Positions 13,081 through 26,755 of a stretch of DNA of 64,000 bases are shown here, one piece after another. The DNA lies in the NCBI RefSeq assembly GCF_001949145.1, contig NW_019091421.1, forward strand, positions 1,550,173-1,614,172, written 5' to 3'. Source of the DNA: Acanthaster planci. Lineage: Eukaryota > Echinodermata > Asteroidea > Valvatida > Acanthasteridae. Under the pieces are notes generated by a model. That model worked only from the letters and a program-made list of their open reading frames with translations, had not been told where the DNA came from and did no database searches. Position 1 is the stretch's first letter. Each line of letters opens with the position of its first letter. Made by a program: the position numbers and the translations under genes.

Positions 13081-13290
13081 AGCAAAGTGTGTCATAAGTG
13101 TCATTTACCAAAAAAAAAAAAAAAGAAAAAGCTGACGGTCGGTTAAGTATTCAGACTACTGATGTAATGAGTCTTATACCAAAAATCGGCTTTTTTGAGT
13201 AAAAAACACTTAAAACACACATTGCGATAGGAGGACACCATGTTTGTTGATATTTGATTACCACTATAGGTCACTTAGTTATTAGCTTTG
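13081..13290. repeat. Dispersed repeat family, copy 1
   Basis: AGCAAAGTGTG-CATAAGTGTC, then GACGGTCGGT-AAGTA, CAGACTACTGATGT, and further on CATGTTTGTTGATATTTGAT and AGGTCAC-T are shared in the same order with 39328-39510. Flanking A-rich and T-rich tracts around the GACGGTCGG core form an internal inverted repeat. It is probably a short non-autonomous transposon. Confidence 0.7.
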
Positions 13291-16200
13291 TATTCGGCGA
13301 GGTGAAATGGTTGCTTGTGGCTTCAATGACCGATTCCAGACTTTTTTGACGTGCGTGGGCCCACCATTACAAGTATGGCGCCCTCACTAAGACACAAGAA
13401 ACACTCTCGATCGGCCTCAGGCCTCACTGCTACCTCGGCCAAATTTCTTTGCGGTTAGCGGAATCAGCAGGCTTGCAAGGAAATGTGGGTTAAGCGCATG
13501 CGCATGCCTATATCCCGGAAATAAGAATTCCATGCTTACTCGGTTAGCGCGGAATTTATCTGCTAGCCTGTAAGGGCAGAGTGTTGATCGTAATCTCAGA
13601 ATTCTGTGGTTATAACTAACCCACAAAATTGGGCTTAGGGCATAACATGATTGCTCGTCTATTCGACTTTAAGCTCCTTTGCCGCCGTATTGTAAACTCG
13701 CTGAGAAAATTTGTGGCCCACACGAATTCTAAATCAAAATGGGCCCCATCCCAAGTGCAGAGGGCTTTATGATAATTTCAATGCTTTTTAACAAACACAC
13801 CAGACACTTGAAACCTACTCCATGCTGGCTCTAAAATGACCTTTATACGCAATTTATGTTATCAACAGCTGCTGAGTGAAAGAAACAAACAAACCAAATG
13901 ACAGGTCACTTAATCTGCAAAGCATTTTCATATTTGTAGCATTGATAAATTAATGATGATTGAAGGAAAGGACGTTCCCGTATCTGTTTGTACTATGCAT
14001 ATTGCGTTGAATTGCATATTGTGTGTTATACACTTGAACGTATTGTACGGACAAAAATGGTGAGGAGACTCATAACAACTGCCTGAGTTCTTTTTGTGAG
14101 AAATGTCAACCAGTTTAGGTGTGGTTTGAAAACTTTACTGACATAATTTTTTTCTCTGTCATATTCAGTTCTTTTTATTTGGATTAGGTTCATCCTACCT
14201 TGACGACTAACCAAAAGTGGAGCTAAACCTGAACTCATATTAGGAGATTTCACTTTTACAGCTTCAAAAGTTAAAATCCAGAAGACAAAATGCATATGAG
14301 GTCCACTACAGAATTCGTCAAAGGCTAACATGGAAAAGGAAAGGGTCTTTCTTTAACAAAGAACTAAAATACATTCGCGAAATATACTTTGGCAAGATGT
14401 AGGTCAAAAAAATGAGATTGGATCCTCGAATCACGATTTATGCGACTAATCACATACTGATTTTCACGTTGCGAGGCAACGTCTGCCTTCACATCAAGGT
14501 CGGTGTGCCTGGTGATCAGTGATTGGTGGGACTGTATGATGAACGTCAGGTAGGTCGGGCACGTTATCAACATTACATACGCCGAACGATACCACATCAA
14601 ATCGACTTTTTATCCACTTACCCACCGGAAGTTCACAAAATGGGTGCGAAAGTGTGCATCCGCCCAAACGAATACGCACTTTGTAAAATCACGTTCGGTA
14701 AATTAACTTGACATGTAGGCAGTAACTTAAACCAGTTTAACCTGCCACTGCCGATGCATACCCATGCATATGTTCGATTTTTTGGCCACCTTATGTTGAA
14801 AGCAAGATTCGCTCCATAAGTGTAAGTGTAAAGCAAGCATACAACAGCTCGGACTGAAATTTGATATACGCACTTTTTAACAATTCACAATGAATCATCC
14901 GCTGAGATGAGGAGCAGCCCTTCGTGCTTTTATTATTGATGTCCGTCGCTCCCTGCAACGATGGAGTGTTTACTGTGTCTTACCTTTTTTTTTCATTTTA
15001 ATGCTGTCGGGTGTTTTGGCTGGGGCGGTAAAAAAAAAAGCCGCGTGACACGCCTGTGTGTACACTTCCTCAAAAGAATGGATGTGTCTGAGGGCAAAGC
15101 TAAACGCTGATGTTCCAAAGGGAGGGTTGGGTGTGATTAATACGACCAACGATATGTTCCCATCTGTTTTTCGAAAGGTCTCTTTGCCAACCGAGGACTT
15201 GTAAGAAATGAAACTTGGAAGTGAATATTTATCTTCATCTTTACTAATGGCAAACCCAATTAATCGAGTTACATTATCCTGCCTCTGTTCGTGATGAGAG
15301 CTTACATCTTTTATTGCACGGTAAAAACCAACTCCCATTATCAACGCGTCTTGTAATTATGTAACTGTTTAAAAATTAAACAGGTTTATTGGAAATAAAC
15401 GTGTTCCACTGTTCAGAAAGAGTTACCGCCCGATAAACCGTGTTTTTTCGTTTTGCTATTGACACTCAAATGTGTCACTCTGTCTAAATTTATTAACACA
15501 TCAACATGTATTTGTTTAAAAAATAAACACCACAAGTGTTTAGCATTGGATTAACACCACAACATCTTCATAAAGTGTTACCAGGAAGGCGTTTAAAGGT
15601 GATCACTTGTTTTTACAGTCTGAAGGCGGCAATTGTACACTTTTTAAAACATATTAGCCTCGATGCAATATTACATTGTATCATTGGATTATCAAACCCC
15701 AGCCCATTTTCGTGAACACAGAGCAATAATATTGAGAAGTTGCCTGAAAAGCAGCCAACTTTCCAACATCTCTGGATATCTTGGACACATGAGTGAAAAT
15801 TAAAAATTGGAGGTTTGGGAATAGTTTGAACTGTCAGCAAATGTCAGGTTGGGCCGTATGTGTAGCCACAGCTCACGGGCTGAGAATGTGGGAAATGTCT
15901 TTGCATATCATCGCACGACGTCCTGGCGTTATGTAACTTCATGTAATTCGTTATTTTCTCACAGCGGATAATGAAGTTCAAGGCATTTATATAACGGCAC
16001 GGCACGCCAAAATCAAACCACGAGAGGCCAAAAAATTCCTCTTTTATTTCTCCCGCCACTATATAATGCCAGTCCCACATTGCACTTCATATTAAAAAAA
16101 AAAGACAGGGTATGTTCGACTCAGGTATCCCTCGCTAAGTGCAGCTCTTGCCATATGAATCAAACCAACGGATACATCCTTTGACAGGATCATTATTCTC

Positions 16201-17384
16201 ATATCCAAAATAGAGTGCCGACATGAATTGTGTCAGTGGGCCAAGATGGTGCGAAACCCTATGCATATGGTAACTGAAGTGGCACCAAGCAACCATGTCG
16301 CGAAAGCTGATTTTACATTCTTCGGGGGGCGAGCACGAGTCCTCAAGACTGTACATCGGTGAAGGTGTACGTTATTATTTTTATACGAGCCGCTGTTTTG
16401 ATCTTCTCACATGTGGTCAATCCATTGGTCCCTGTGGAAACTCATATTCCCTTCAGTCACTGTATTTGGATGAGTTCGAAATCCGTCAGCGGTCATTGTG
16501 CATGGGTGAGCTTCGTCGTTTTTTTCGCAGATGAATAAGCCGCACAGTCTGATCCTGAGCTAAGAAACAGGTTTTGTTTAAAATCGACACCACAATCTGA
16601 ATAGTGAGTCAGTTCAAGTTGTACCCAATCAGCAACGGATGTGTAGACACAAACGCTAGCTTGGCATTCAAATCTGACCTTACAAAATTTTTCCATTGGG
16701 AACAAAAATGACTATTTCAGCTACTTCGTCATATTGAGCACATTTTTCTCCCATTAGAAACATCTTTCATCATCTCATACTCGACTTAATCTTTAATTCA
16801 ACTGTTTGTCCTCTTCCCCAAAAGATGGCTTGCAAGCAGTCTACATCGTATAGACCCCGTCATATTGACTGCTACTGTACGGGTGGCCACAGTTTGCACA
16901 AATATCACCCTTGGTTTTTGTCGGGTTCGATCTGGAAATGTACATTTGCCATAATTACTCTTTAATAAATATTATTAGTATTATTAGTTCAGTTTTGACC
17001 ACAGAATCTACTGGCTATTTTAAACATTTTTCATTTCACTTTATGACTTCGAATACATGCATTCAAATTTGTCAAAGACAAATTGCACGTGCTAAAGTAA
17101 TTTAGCCAAAAACCATTCAGTTTTAAAGTTTGTCACCACATTTGAACACCGTGTTGAGAAAGTTGTTATTACAAATATGTAATAGTCTAAGCTGTGATTT
17201 GCAGCAATCATTTTAAAACTTTTGCAAAGTCCCCCTATTCAGCATGTCCCGTGTCCTCGGGAACAATTCGGCTCAGAAAAATACATTTATGGTGAATATA
17301 TTAACAGTATCTCCCAAACATACAGCTCTTTAGTAAAAAAAAAGAGGGAACTTGAAAACAGTACCGGTAGTAAACAGTGGCGTT
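13291..17384. other. No recognisable gene
   Basis: Frames up to 124 codons (minus strand, 14970-15344) show no domain, splice-site pairing or repeat partner. The only structure noted is the GTGTTA patch at 15.4-15.6 kb. Confidence 0.55.
15380..15600. repeat. Patch of GTGTTA / TAACAC motifs
   Basis: Several short palindrome-like TTAACAC and GTGTT words occur in AT-rich sequence (for example AAACACCACAAGTGTTTAG and TAACACCACAACATC). The same words form ordered repeats at 30.0-30.3 kb and 61.65-61.72 kb. Confidence 0.45.
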
Positions 17385-18715
17385 TATTTATTAATTTGAT
17401 TTATTGATTTATTCCTTTGTTTATCCAGGGTAGCCGAGACATTCCAAGCTGGTTTTCATTGGGAAACTGCATTTTAACATACAAACACTCATTTAAAGAT
17501 TACAATAGAATAGAAAAGTTAAAACAAAAGATGAATTAAAAGCCTATTAGGAACGGGGTTAAAAACATGAACAAAGCCATGCTGTTTCAGAATGAATTAA
17601 CGATCAACAGATAAAAACCGTAGTGTAAGAGGTAGCTAAACACAATTTAGAAGCTTAAAAATGGACAAAATCGAACCATGCAAAACAACAGAAAAATACA
17701 CGCTAAGAACACAAAAATTAAAAAAACCTACAAACAATAAAAGTAAGGTGCTAAAATCTTAACTTACGGAAAAATTTAAACGTGTTCATATGTTAAAAGA
17801 TCTTTCTTAATACAAAAGGAATGAATCACTCTTAATTTGGCAGGAAGAGAATTCCAAATCTTTGCACCAGCGACTGCAAAACGTGGAGCATAGTAATTTG
17901 GTTTTGGCAACCTTAACTTTTGGAGTGGCATTTATGTTTTGGAGCCACTGAGTTTAAACATTTAAAGACAAGAATACCTTTCCTATAAAATTTATCCTCT
18001 TTGAATAAAGAGAACCATTTTAGGGCTGCAAACATATCTGCAGATGAAGCGGTAAATGGACACCCCAAAATCAGTCTAGCTGCTCTTTAATTAATTAAAG
18101 CAATTTGTGGAGTGTGTCATTGTAACATTCATATCGGCCTTCCCATATCGTGCAACAGTAATCGAGTTTAGGCAGAACCAGACAGTTAACCAGCGTGCGA
18201 AGGCTGTTTGTGGTTTCTGGGAGTACAATGCCGAATTCTATTTATCATGCCTAATTCTGCACAGATTGACTTGAAAACACAATCAACATGAGGAGACCAA
18301 GTTAGCGTTTCATCAGTGACAACGCCTAAGTATTTGAATGTGCTGAGCTCCACTAATGAGCCATCGATAAATAAGTATGTTCAAGCTATCTGAAGCAACC
18401 GTATTTTAGAGGCATCAATGCTCAATTTATTTCTCATGGCCCAACTGTTCATTCTGACCATAGCTTCGTTAAGGTTAGACTGGATCTCCGCAGAAGATGA
18501 ACTGTGTAGCGCAGTCGTCAGTGTCCATATGTAATTTGCAGTCCACAGGAATGACAGAAGGAATGTCCATGGTGTGAATAATGAATAGAAGAGGTCCAAG
18601 AATTGAACCTTGTGGGAAACCAGTATTGAAAAGGAGAGGATCGGATTTGACTCTGTTAATGCGCACTGATGATTTACATAGCAATGCATACATTAAAACC
18701 AGTCAATGACCCTTA
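17385..18715 (-). mobile_element. Decayed non-LTR retrotransposon (CR1/L2/Jockey-like), 3' part of reverse transcriptase
   Basis: On the minus strand the 18475-18693 frame contains the reverse-transcriptase block GFPQGSILGPLLF (about 18585-18621), followed by a degraded catalytic YADD box (MDTDDCATQ). After a frameshift come L.EAM..MNSW....KLSID, then FKYLGVVTDETLTW..HVD near 18330, SLRTLVNCLVLPKLDYC near 18190, and the C-terminal RAARLI..P(F) and ADMFAALKWF segment near 18050. Order and spacing are those of a LINE RT palm, thumb and C-terminal region. Several stops and frameshifts show it is dead. The 3' end near 17385-17460 is TTTATTTATTAATTTGATTT-like sequence followed by TTTATCCAGGGTAGCC. 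The 5' half is missing (5' truncation, usual for LINEs). Confidence 0.85.
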
Positions 18716-20319
18716 GTTTCCCATGTTACTTTTGTGTGCAACTCGAATGAGTCCAGGAAAATTTATTCTAAAGAAACTAATAAGACATTTATGAATTGCG
18801 AGGAAAACTAGAAGAGAGATACAATTCGACTTCGTCTGCAGTCAATTATGCTGTTTTATGCATGCCACAATGAAGTTCGACAAAATGGAGAAGCAAAGAT
18901 TTGTCTCCTTGTTGGCACGGTTCCGTGCAAAATGAAATGATACCGAACATTCTTCTTCGGAATTGCGTGCTTATGGTTTAAGCTCGACTGAATAACAGTG
19001 GAAACTGTGAGACAAAAGACGAAATTAAACATCGGGCTTGAAAAAAGCGATTCCATAGGATAACTTTGAAAGTATGTATCTGTGAATTTGAGTGACAGAC
19101 GATTTAACATAGCCGGCAAAACCTGTATAATTTTAGTGGTGTGATAGCTGCGTGAGATTTTTTTAAACGCGTTAGAGAGTTGTTCTTTTGCTTTTGATGA
19201 TCAGCCACGGTTTTACTCATCACTGGTGGACAAAAAATGTGGCTGTTACGTTAAAAGAACAAACCCTGCTGGAAAATAAGTGTGTTTCATATAGAAAGAG
19301 CTACTGATCCAAACTGTTTCAACCAATTAATTACTACTCCAAGGAGATTCGACAAGAAACGGGAAACACGATGCACCTCTCTCGTGGTGCACTGCATCAA
19401 GTAGAAGGCATTATGCGCGACACCTCGGGAAAGAAACAGCGAAAAAAGGAATAAAGATAGAACGTCCTTTGATCTGTGACGCTTACCGACCGGCTGTACC
19501 TGGAAACCCGCAGAGATGACAGAGAACCCAATCTCTGACGCAGCTGCTCACGAGACAGTATACCGTCGCCTGGCATCAGCACACGGTACAAATGCTGAAG
19601 ACAGGGACGGCACACGAAGCTCGACGACTGTTCAATATATTTACGGGTCCGGCGGATTACGAGGATCGGCCCATGGTTTCGTTTTACTGATTAGGAAGCA
19701 AGCGATGATGTGTCTCGCTGTTTGCGGCACGCTTAAAGTCGGCCCGTTGGAGTTGTCAGTGGCTTTCCTGGATTTTGAGACCGAATTCACAAGTCCCTTG
19801 GAGTGTGATTTTGGCAGCTGTTTGGGATTGCAAGGAAGAATTCATGCTATTTTTGTTCGAAAACCAGCTGGCGCCTGCATTTTTTTCCTTGGTGTAAAGG
19901 CGATGAAGCTTGCTCACAGAAGGCACACGTGCTGAACGGGCTATTTCTTAGAAAGGAAACTATTAAATGTTCCTTCAACTTTTAATTGGTAGGCTTTAAG
20001 TCCTGCGGAAATCAATATTCAAAACAGGCTTTAACTGATTTATATAAATACAGGCTTGTACTGGAGACTCGCCGTTGAAACGCGAGGCACAAATCACCTA
20101 AAACCACTGGCAAATGGTTGACCGTTAGCACTATTTTTATGCAAATACTTTCGCCCTTTTCCATTTATTTCACCAATGGTTCCGTCGGGATCTCGATATC
20201 TTGCTAAGTGTTTAATGATGCATGGGCCTTTGTAACAGATGAGGTTGGTCTCCAACCTGCATTTTCATTGGCCTACGTTGAAGGTACCCTGGTTCCCACA
20301 TCAAAGGTTTTTCCACAAC

Positions 20320-20345
20320 GGAAAATTTCCAAGCGGAAAATTTCC
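20320..20345. promoter_or_regulatory. Two tandem GGAAAATTTCC palindromes (Rel/NF-kappaB-like)
   Basis: GGAAAATTTCC occurs at 20320-20330 and 20335-20345 inside an exact 15-base direct repeat (CGGAAAATTTCCAAG). The palindrome resembles loose Rel-family half-site pairs. There is no neighbouring gene to give it a target, so function is speculative. Confidence 0.25.
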
Positions 20346-23300
20346 AAGCCAATTTCGTTGATTTTCGGGCAATGTCTTCCATATTCGTGAATAATTGGAG
20401 TACAGAAACAGCTTTTCTTTGCAGATTCCTTAACATGCCTCACAATATTAAAAAAAATGATAAATTTCCATTTGTATTTTTCTGCATATCGACCTCAACT
20501 TTTGCGAAAGTTTCATTAGGCTGACTGTTTAAACCTAACAGACATGAGCACGGTGCACCTTAAAACAAAGGGGATATCCTAGGCAATGCCATCCTCTATG
20601 TTTACAGTCAACAGCTAACTTGGGTTAATTTTTGTTGATTCAGCTGAGAACCAATCTACGTTAAAGCAGAGCCGTGCATTAAAGGCTGACACAGCGCCCT
20701 CTGTAGTGACAGACGTGCCTTTTCACGAAGATACAACTTTCCCCCATGAACCCTCCTTGAGCGTACAGACGAAGAAAAAAGACGTATTATTGCCAGAATT
20801 TTTCTTAAATTTCTGCCCAAACCATCTGCCCAGTTTACATTTCATAGCTTTTGAAAATGATGACAAAATGGCAGCCCCTAAACGCCGGCCTACCTCCAAC
20901 TGCAACTTTGACACAGCCTTAGCCTAGCTGCTGATATGCATTGTTGACTGTGGTAAGGAAGAGGTCATTACTTACATGATAAGAAAACAAGTCACTTGCA
21001 TCTGTGCAGATGAAAAGCTTTTATATTTCAATATTTTTCTTCCAGAATAGTGTCTTTTGCAACAATTCATGTGTTATTTTCATTTCCCTTGTAACTTTCA
21101 TTCCACCCAAACTCGCAAAGCAAACACACCCTGTCCGTTAAATCGACGATCGCTGCAACCATCGGTTCATGTTCAATTGCTCAGCAAGTCGTGAATATTT
21201 GATTGAAGGATCTGTCATCATTGTCCAGAAGCTTCCACGGCCCGGGTACCTGACGAAAGCTGTTCGCGAATTGGCTTCTCGTCATCCGCTCTGGTGCTGA
21301 TTGACGGCTAGATCAATTCTCATTCAGGGAGGAAGAGTCGCTATAATTTCCGCTGGCACTAGCGTGATAGGCCTATACACCCCAAAAGGCGTGCATGTAG
21401 TGAACGACTTATTTTTTTTCACAAAACCTTCGGAATTTTTTATGTCCAGACGACTCCAGCGTGTCACACCTTCCAATAATGCAATCTTTACTTGCTCTGA
21501 AAATGTTCGTCTACATTTTATGAATTGGTCCGGATACTATTACAGGAGAAAACTATATACCACGTCTGGAATCGAGTTATGAAGTTGGAATGATACGCGC
21601 ACGAACGGCAATCGAATATCGTGGTCAGAACTGTCCAGTGTTTTCCATTCTGTAAAAGCTAAAATTGTATAAATTTAGTGGAATATGATATCAACAAGGT
21701 TATTTTTTGCCTGAGTTTTGATTTTTGGCTACTAGATTCAATTATCATATGTCAGTACAGAGCAATTACACTTGTAACACTGTAAGCAAGTCTAATGCCC
21801 GTATGGATCTTATTTCAAGCGCTTCAAATCAATCTCATGTAACTTTGTAAGCCAAGTACGGCGTTGTTTAATACTCTCCGACGGAGGACGTGGTGTCATA
21901 CCGTACGAAACAAGCACGTGATTTTCGTTTCATTGCTGGTTGTGCGTTTCAAAGAAAGGAAAAAGGAACTTCAAAAGCAACTGTCATTTCAGGAAGAAAC
22001 TTTGGTAGCAGAACGGGAAATCGATGACAACTGAGCCCGAATCTGGGTTTAAAAGGGCCGAGTTTTCCGTGGCGTCTACAGCCTAGACGACGGTACTTGA
22101 AACTGATGTCCATTGCAAGAAACAGCAAGATAAGCTGGGAAATCGATTGGCACATCTCGGTAGGCCCACTCGGCGGTAATTCAACCCTCAGAACACTGTA
22201 TATAGCACCAGTTTTTCCTCTTTATTTCAATCGAAGAATCCGATTCAACCCTGAATCATACAGCACAATGCTATCTAGGGCTGAACTCGGAGTGATATGG
22301 CAGTGTTAGATTGACGGGAGAAAGGTAATTTTATAGTTTTAACCCTGATGCTCCAACTCCGTGCGTATTTCTCAAGAAACTTAAAAACTACCGTAGTCGA
22401 ATGACTTGAATGAATTACACTCGTCATACGGCCAATCACCTAAGATACAACTTTATTATTTGAATACTTTTTGTTGAGAGTACATGTATATCAAGTAATC
22501 CTGAAAGTTACATTATCTATCACATGTATATTAAGCGTAAATGAAACAGCATGCACACGCATAAAAATTAAGTGTTAGTGATCCACTAACCGATGGACAA
22601 GACCGAAAGTATTGCCCACAACAGCGATTCTAATGCACAACATGTGTTAAAACAACAGCGTTACTGTCTTTCACGAGAAGTCATTGTTTTGCTACTGTTA
22701 CTCCGGCGCAACGTCACTCAAAGATGAAAATAAATGAAAGACTGCTGTCGTCTGAAGGCCAGAGCTGACACGATCTTCCCTCAGGCAAACACCGCCGACC
22801 TCTCCAAGGTCCTTTTCCCAGGTGATGCCGCAAGTGTCCGTGTCTCACGCAGTTTGATTTGTTTTAGATTAAATTTCACCTCTTGAATTCTCAAGTTTTC
22901 AGTCTCCGCGGTGTGAGGTAATAACCGCCCGTGTGTGGTAGTTTGGCCACTACAGTACGTCTTCTCGCGATTCATGCTAACGATTTTTTTCTGAGGAGGC
23001 CTGGATGGTACTCTGCCTCCCTGCGATCGTGCTTCGCGTATTCAATCATGTTGCGCAACGGGCATAAACCAGAAATGAAAATTAATAGATCCTAAAACGG
23101 CACAAATGACGTAGTCCTGAATGTCTGATTTCGTTTCCATTGGAAAGGGTGAGTAGTCAACGGGATTATATTGTCTTGGTATATGCTACACAAACGTTGT
23201 ATCGAAGGCGTCACTATCGCAGTTGAAACCATGGACAAGTTTCCACTAGGGGGCGTCCTACCCACAAAAAGGACCACGCGGACATTTCACTAACAGTTTT

Positions 23301-26242
23301 TTAAATGCACCTTGAATACCACATTTATCACACTTCAATAACGTGAGGAAGTCAGGCTGAAGCTTCCAACGGAGGCGAAAAACTAGCTCTTGTATTATTG
23401 TTGTTGGCATACGTTGGGAAAACCGCTCCGGGTACATGAAATCGATTTCAATTTATTTGATCAGCCACTCATCTCCTTGATTTAACGAATTTATAACAAA
23501 ATGCTACGTAAACAAACTTGCCGGTAATACATTAGAATACTGGGAAAAAAACTGCCAGGGAGGCATTTACATGTTGTGATGGATAAGACACAAGAAATGG
23601 AAATGTTGAGCTGGCTTGTGTGACAGAAAGGACTTGTATCAAGACGGTATCTTGTTCGATTTCCGGATAGTGTGCTCTTTCTATTTTTAAAACTTTTTTC
23701 ACTCTGCATCCTCTTGAAGAAGGCTAGTTTTCAAAGATGTTTTAACGATCTTCCTAAATTTGTATCTTTGACATTTTTTTTTAGTGAACGTGTGTCGTCA
23801 CTGATAAACCTCAATTATTACATGTAATTATTATACGTGCACGTCAATCCACAATCGTTGTCCATCCATGGACACAAAATTGTGTGCTGATCGAAATCCC
23901 TTTTCAGAGAGTCAGAAAGAGTCAAGAGTCACGGGTAGCGAGCGACTGAATGTTTAACATAATAGCATCCATGTGAATGCGAGGCTAATCATTTTGTGTC
24001 GAACTTGCCCACAATTCCGGCAAGTCAAGAGACAGAGAGCGCTGCGATTCTTGTAGGCTCAATAATTTATAACCCATTTCAAAGTGTTTCAGAATCGTTC
24101 TTTCAGCTACACACAGGAAACGCCGGGGAATCATTCACTATAGGAATCACCAGCTAGGCTTTTCATCAGACATCGAGTGTGGTTCCTACTCATTCACGCT
24201 TCAAGCATCCATAAAATCCCTGTTATTACAAGCAGGTGCCAATTTATATCTGGATTTATTTGTGTTTAAATAACGTAAAGGGGGAATGTTATTGCAGAAA
24301 TTTAAACCAATAAATTTCGTCTTAGTCTAATTGGACGTCGTGACCATACGGAAAATAAATGGTTGCGGAACTATCAACAAAAGTGTATACAGGGGGATTG
24401 CATTACCGCAGATAGACGAGATTACGTGACCCATGAGACGAACTGATTAAATACTCTCTCCATGCAAGAAAATGGTAACTCTTTCAAATGACAAATTAAC
24501 AAACATCAAAAGAAAGAATCAACTCTTCAAAGAGTAGATTACAGAAAAGGTAATGATGGAGTAAAGGACACAAACAGTTAAATGAAGTCAATCTGCTGTG
24601 TCACGAAACGTGCATGCACGCACGTATGTGCTCAATAATATGTTAGTGACGCGTGCTCAGTTGACTGCAAGTGTAATCTCATCACGGATGACAACTTAAG
24701 CAGGCCGCAACAGCACATCTATGGATGGCGCTATTTCTAACAAATGAAGTAAACAGGTTGAGAAAAACGCTCTGCAGAAACCTGGAAACCAAACGTAGGG
24801 CATGTTTGTCATGAAAAAAAAATCCAATAATAGGGAAAAAAGACAAATGGGTCCATCAACGGCCACGAAATAGGACTTCAGTAATGGGTTTATCTACCCC
24901 AAGCAAAGGATGCAGAAGAAGGGGAGTTGGTGGGGGCATAAGATGCCCCGATGTATATTAATCTGAAGTACTTAGTAGATGGTAGTGTGATTTATCAGCG
25001 ATTCCGGCGCCTCACGGGAGCTCCGTGCCACGAAGTGGCAACGGAAATACGGCTGCCTAGGAGTACCGGACACACCACTGAGTTATACCGAGCTACGAAG
25101 GGAACGCGGCCGAGATAAATAGGCGGGATGTTATCGCAACATCACCCCAATTTGCATCTCTGGTTTGGAGGCGAAAATCGTCTGGTTTTGCGCGATAAGT
25201 GATGTCCGTGTCGGCGCGAGCCATCCGTATGATGCATTTTTATTGGTTGTCGACGACACTGTTTGACAAAGAAAAAAATAGCCAAGAAGTATGCCCTTTT
25301 GCCTAATATTTATTTCCACGTTTATTAATTGCCCTTACTTATTCCCTATATTAGGAAAATTATTTCTGAGCGCGTTAAAAATGCACCATGCTTGTATTTT
25401 TTAATGGAAACTTTCCATCAACCAAGTTGTATTGGAAAGATTTGATTAAAAAAAAATTGAGGGAAGACAAAGTCATAACGGATGGGTACAGAGTTGGCTG
25501 GATGAAGAAAAAACAGTGATGTTTCTCAGAACTCAAAAACCGAAGGATTTGGCAGAGAGGTGTCTGCCGTGATAGTTCTGTTGGTAATTTTTAAAATAGT
25601 TACAGACGCTGCATCTGTCAGAAGTGCACACACCAAACATCAACAGTTATTTTGCACTACAAGCCCAATAAGGTCCCGTAAGAAATACCCGCCCACAATC
25701 TAAGCAGCCACTTTCAACAGTTCCTAGGGGGATGTGCCCTTTTTTCAAATCTGGATACATGTTATCTATTCTTGCATATTTTTCAATTAGAGCGAGGCTG
25801 CCTTTTGGGGCCTCCTTCTCTTTCTTCTCTAGTGCTTTACCCACAATGCGACGGAGATATATATTTTTTTGCCCTCCGACGTTCAGAAATATCTGAAAGA
25901 AATTTCTGGTGCGATTGCCCGAAACTAAAAGATGCATTAGTTAAGGAATGTATGGTCCATGTGGAATGGTGGTGGGGGGGTGTAACGGGAACAATTTCCC
26001 ACGAACAATATGAAATTGTCTTAGCTGGGCGAAGCACCTCACAGATAAACAACACCGGCCCGGGCGGAAACGGGGTAGACTTTTGGCAGAGCGCCCGTTA
26101 TTTCCAAGGGCGTGGCCGGAGGCAGAAAAGCTACTTCAGTTTTAGCGTGCGGACAGAGAAGCGGAACGGCTAGCGGCATTTGCTAGCGAGCTGAAGCAGA
26201 GGAAAAAAGTAATGGAAAGCAAAGTCTCTGGGGTTTGAGGTA

Positions 26243-26288
26243 CTGTCGATTTCAGTCGATGTGGGCGACTGTCGATTTCAATCGATAG
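26243..26288. repeat. Short direct repeat ACTGTCGATTTCA-TCGAT
   Basis: Two 19-base copies, 26 bases apart, differ at one position. Confidence 0.7.
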
Positions 26289-26596
26289 GGGCGTGGGAGG
26301 CAACCACCTTATTTTGAAAACGCTTGAAAACAACCGTGACTAGGGAACCTTGTTAAGGTCAACAGCATGACAGCAGAAATATTTGGATTTCTATCTTTAG
26401 ATTTACCCTTTATTCAATTTGGGACGGTTTGGTGTCAGTCAATTTCTTGGGAAGTTTAACCTTTGAAATATTTGCAGATGAAAACTAAAAAAGATCATGT
26501 CAAAACATGGTAAGCCTATAACACGAGGTACACGTCACGGCAGAGAAACGGTGATATTTCACGGCCTCAAAACCCCCAATGATGCTTAATTCTGTA

Positions 26597-26755
26597 TTTC
26601 GAAACACCTCAATCTTGCTTGATTGTTTCTGGGTGTCGAAACACGTCAGCGCTGCTCAATAGTTTCTAGATATCCAGAAGAAACCTTAGCGTTGTTTCAT
26701 TATTCCTGGACATCAAAGCTCCTCAGTGTTGCCTCATTCTCTCCGGACATCGCTG
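26597..26755. repeat. Degenerate minisatellite, about four units of roughly 40 bp
   Basis: Successive units share the pattern GAAAC-CCTCA-C-TTG-T--ATT-TTTCTGG--T (for example TCGAAACACGTCAGCGCTGC, then AGAAACCTTAGCGTTGTTTC, then AAAGCTCCTCAGTGTTGCC). They are strongly diverged, so the array is old. Confidence 0.55.

Larger units (their letters stand above)
18716..26596. other. No recognisable gene
   Basis: The longest frames are 139 codons (plus, 19516-19935) and 133 codons (plus, 25772-26173). Neither shows a recognisable domain, and both are within the range expected by chance for this length of DNA. Confidence 0.55.

Noticed and set aside
14970-15344. 124-codon frame on the minus strand
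   Set aside because: No domain, repeat partner or splice evidence.
19516-19935. 139-codon ATG frame on the plus strand
   Set aside because: No domain, no splice context, unremarkable composition, and the length is within chance for 64 kb in six frames.
25772-26173. 133-codon frame on the plus strand
   Set aside because: No recognisable domain; contains runs such as Trp-Trp-Trp-Gly-Gly that reflect a GT-rich patch.
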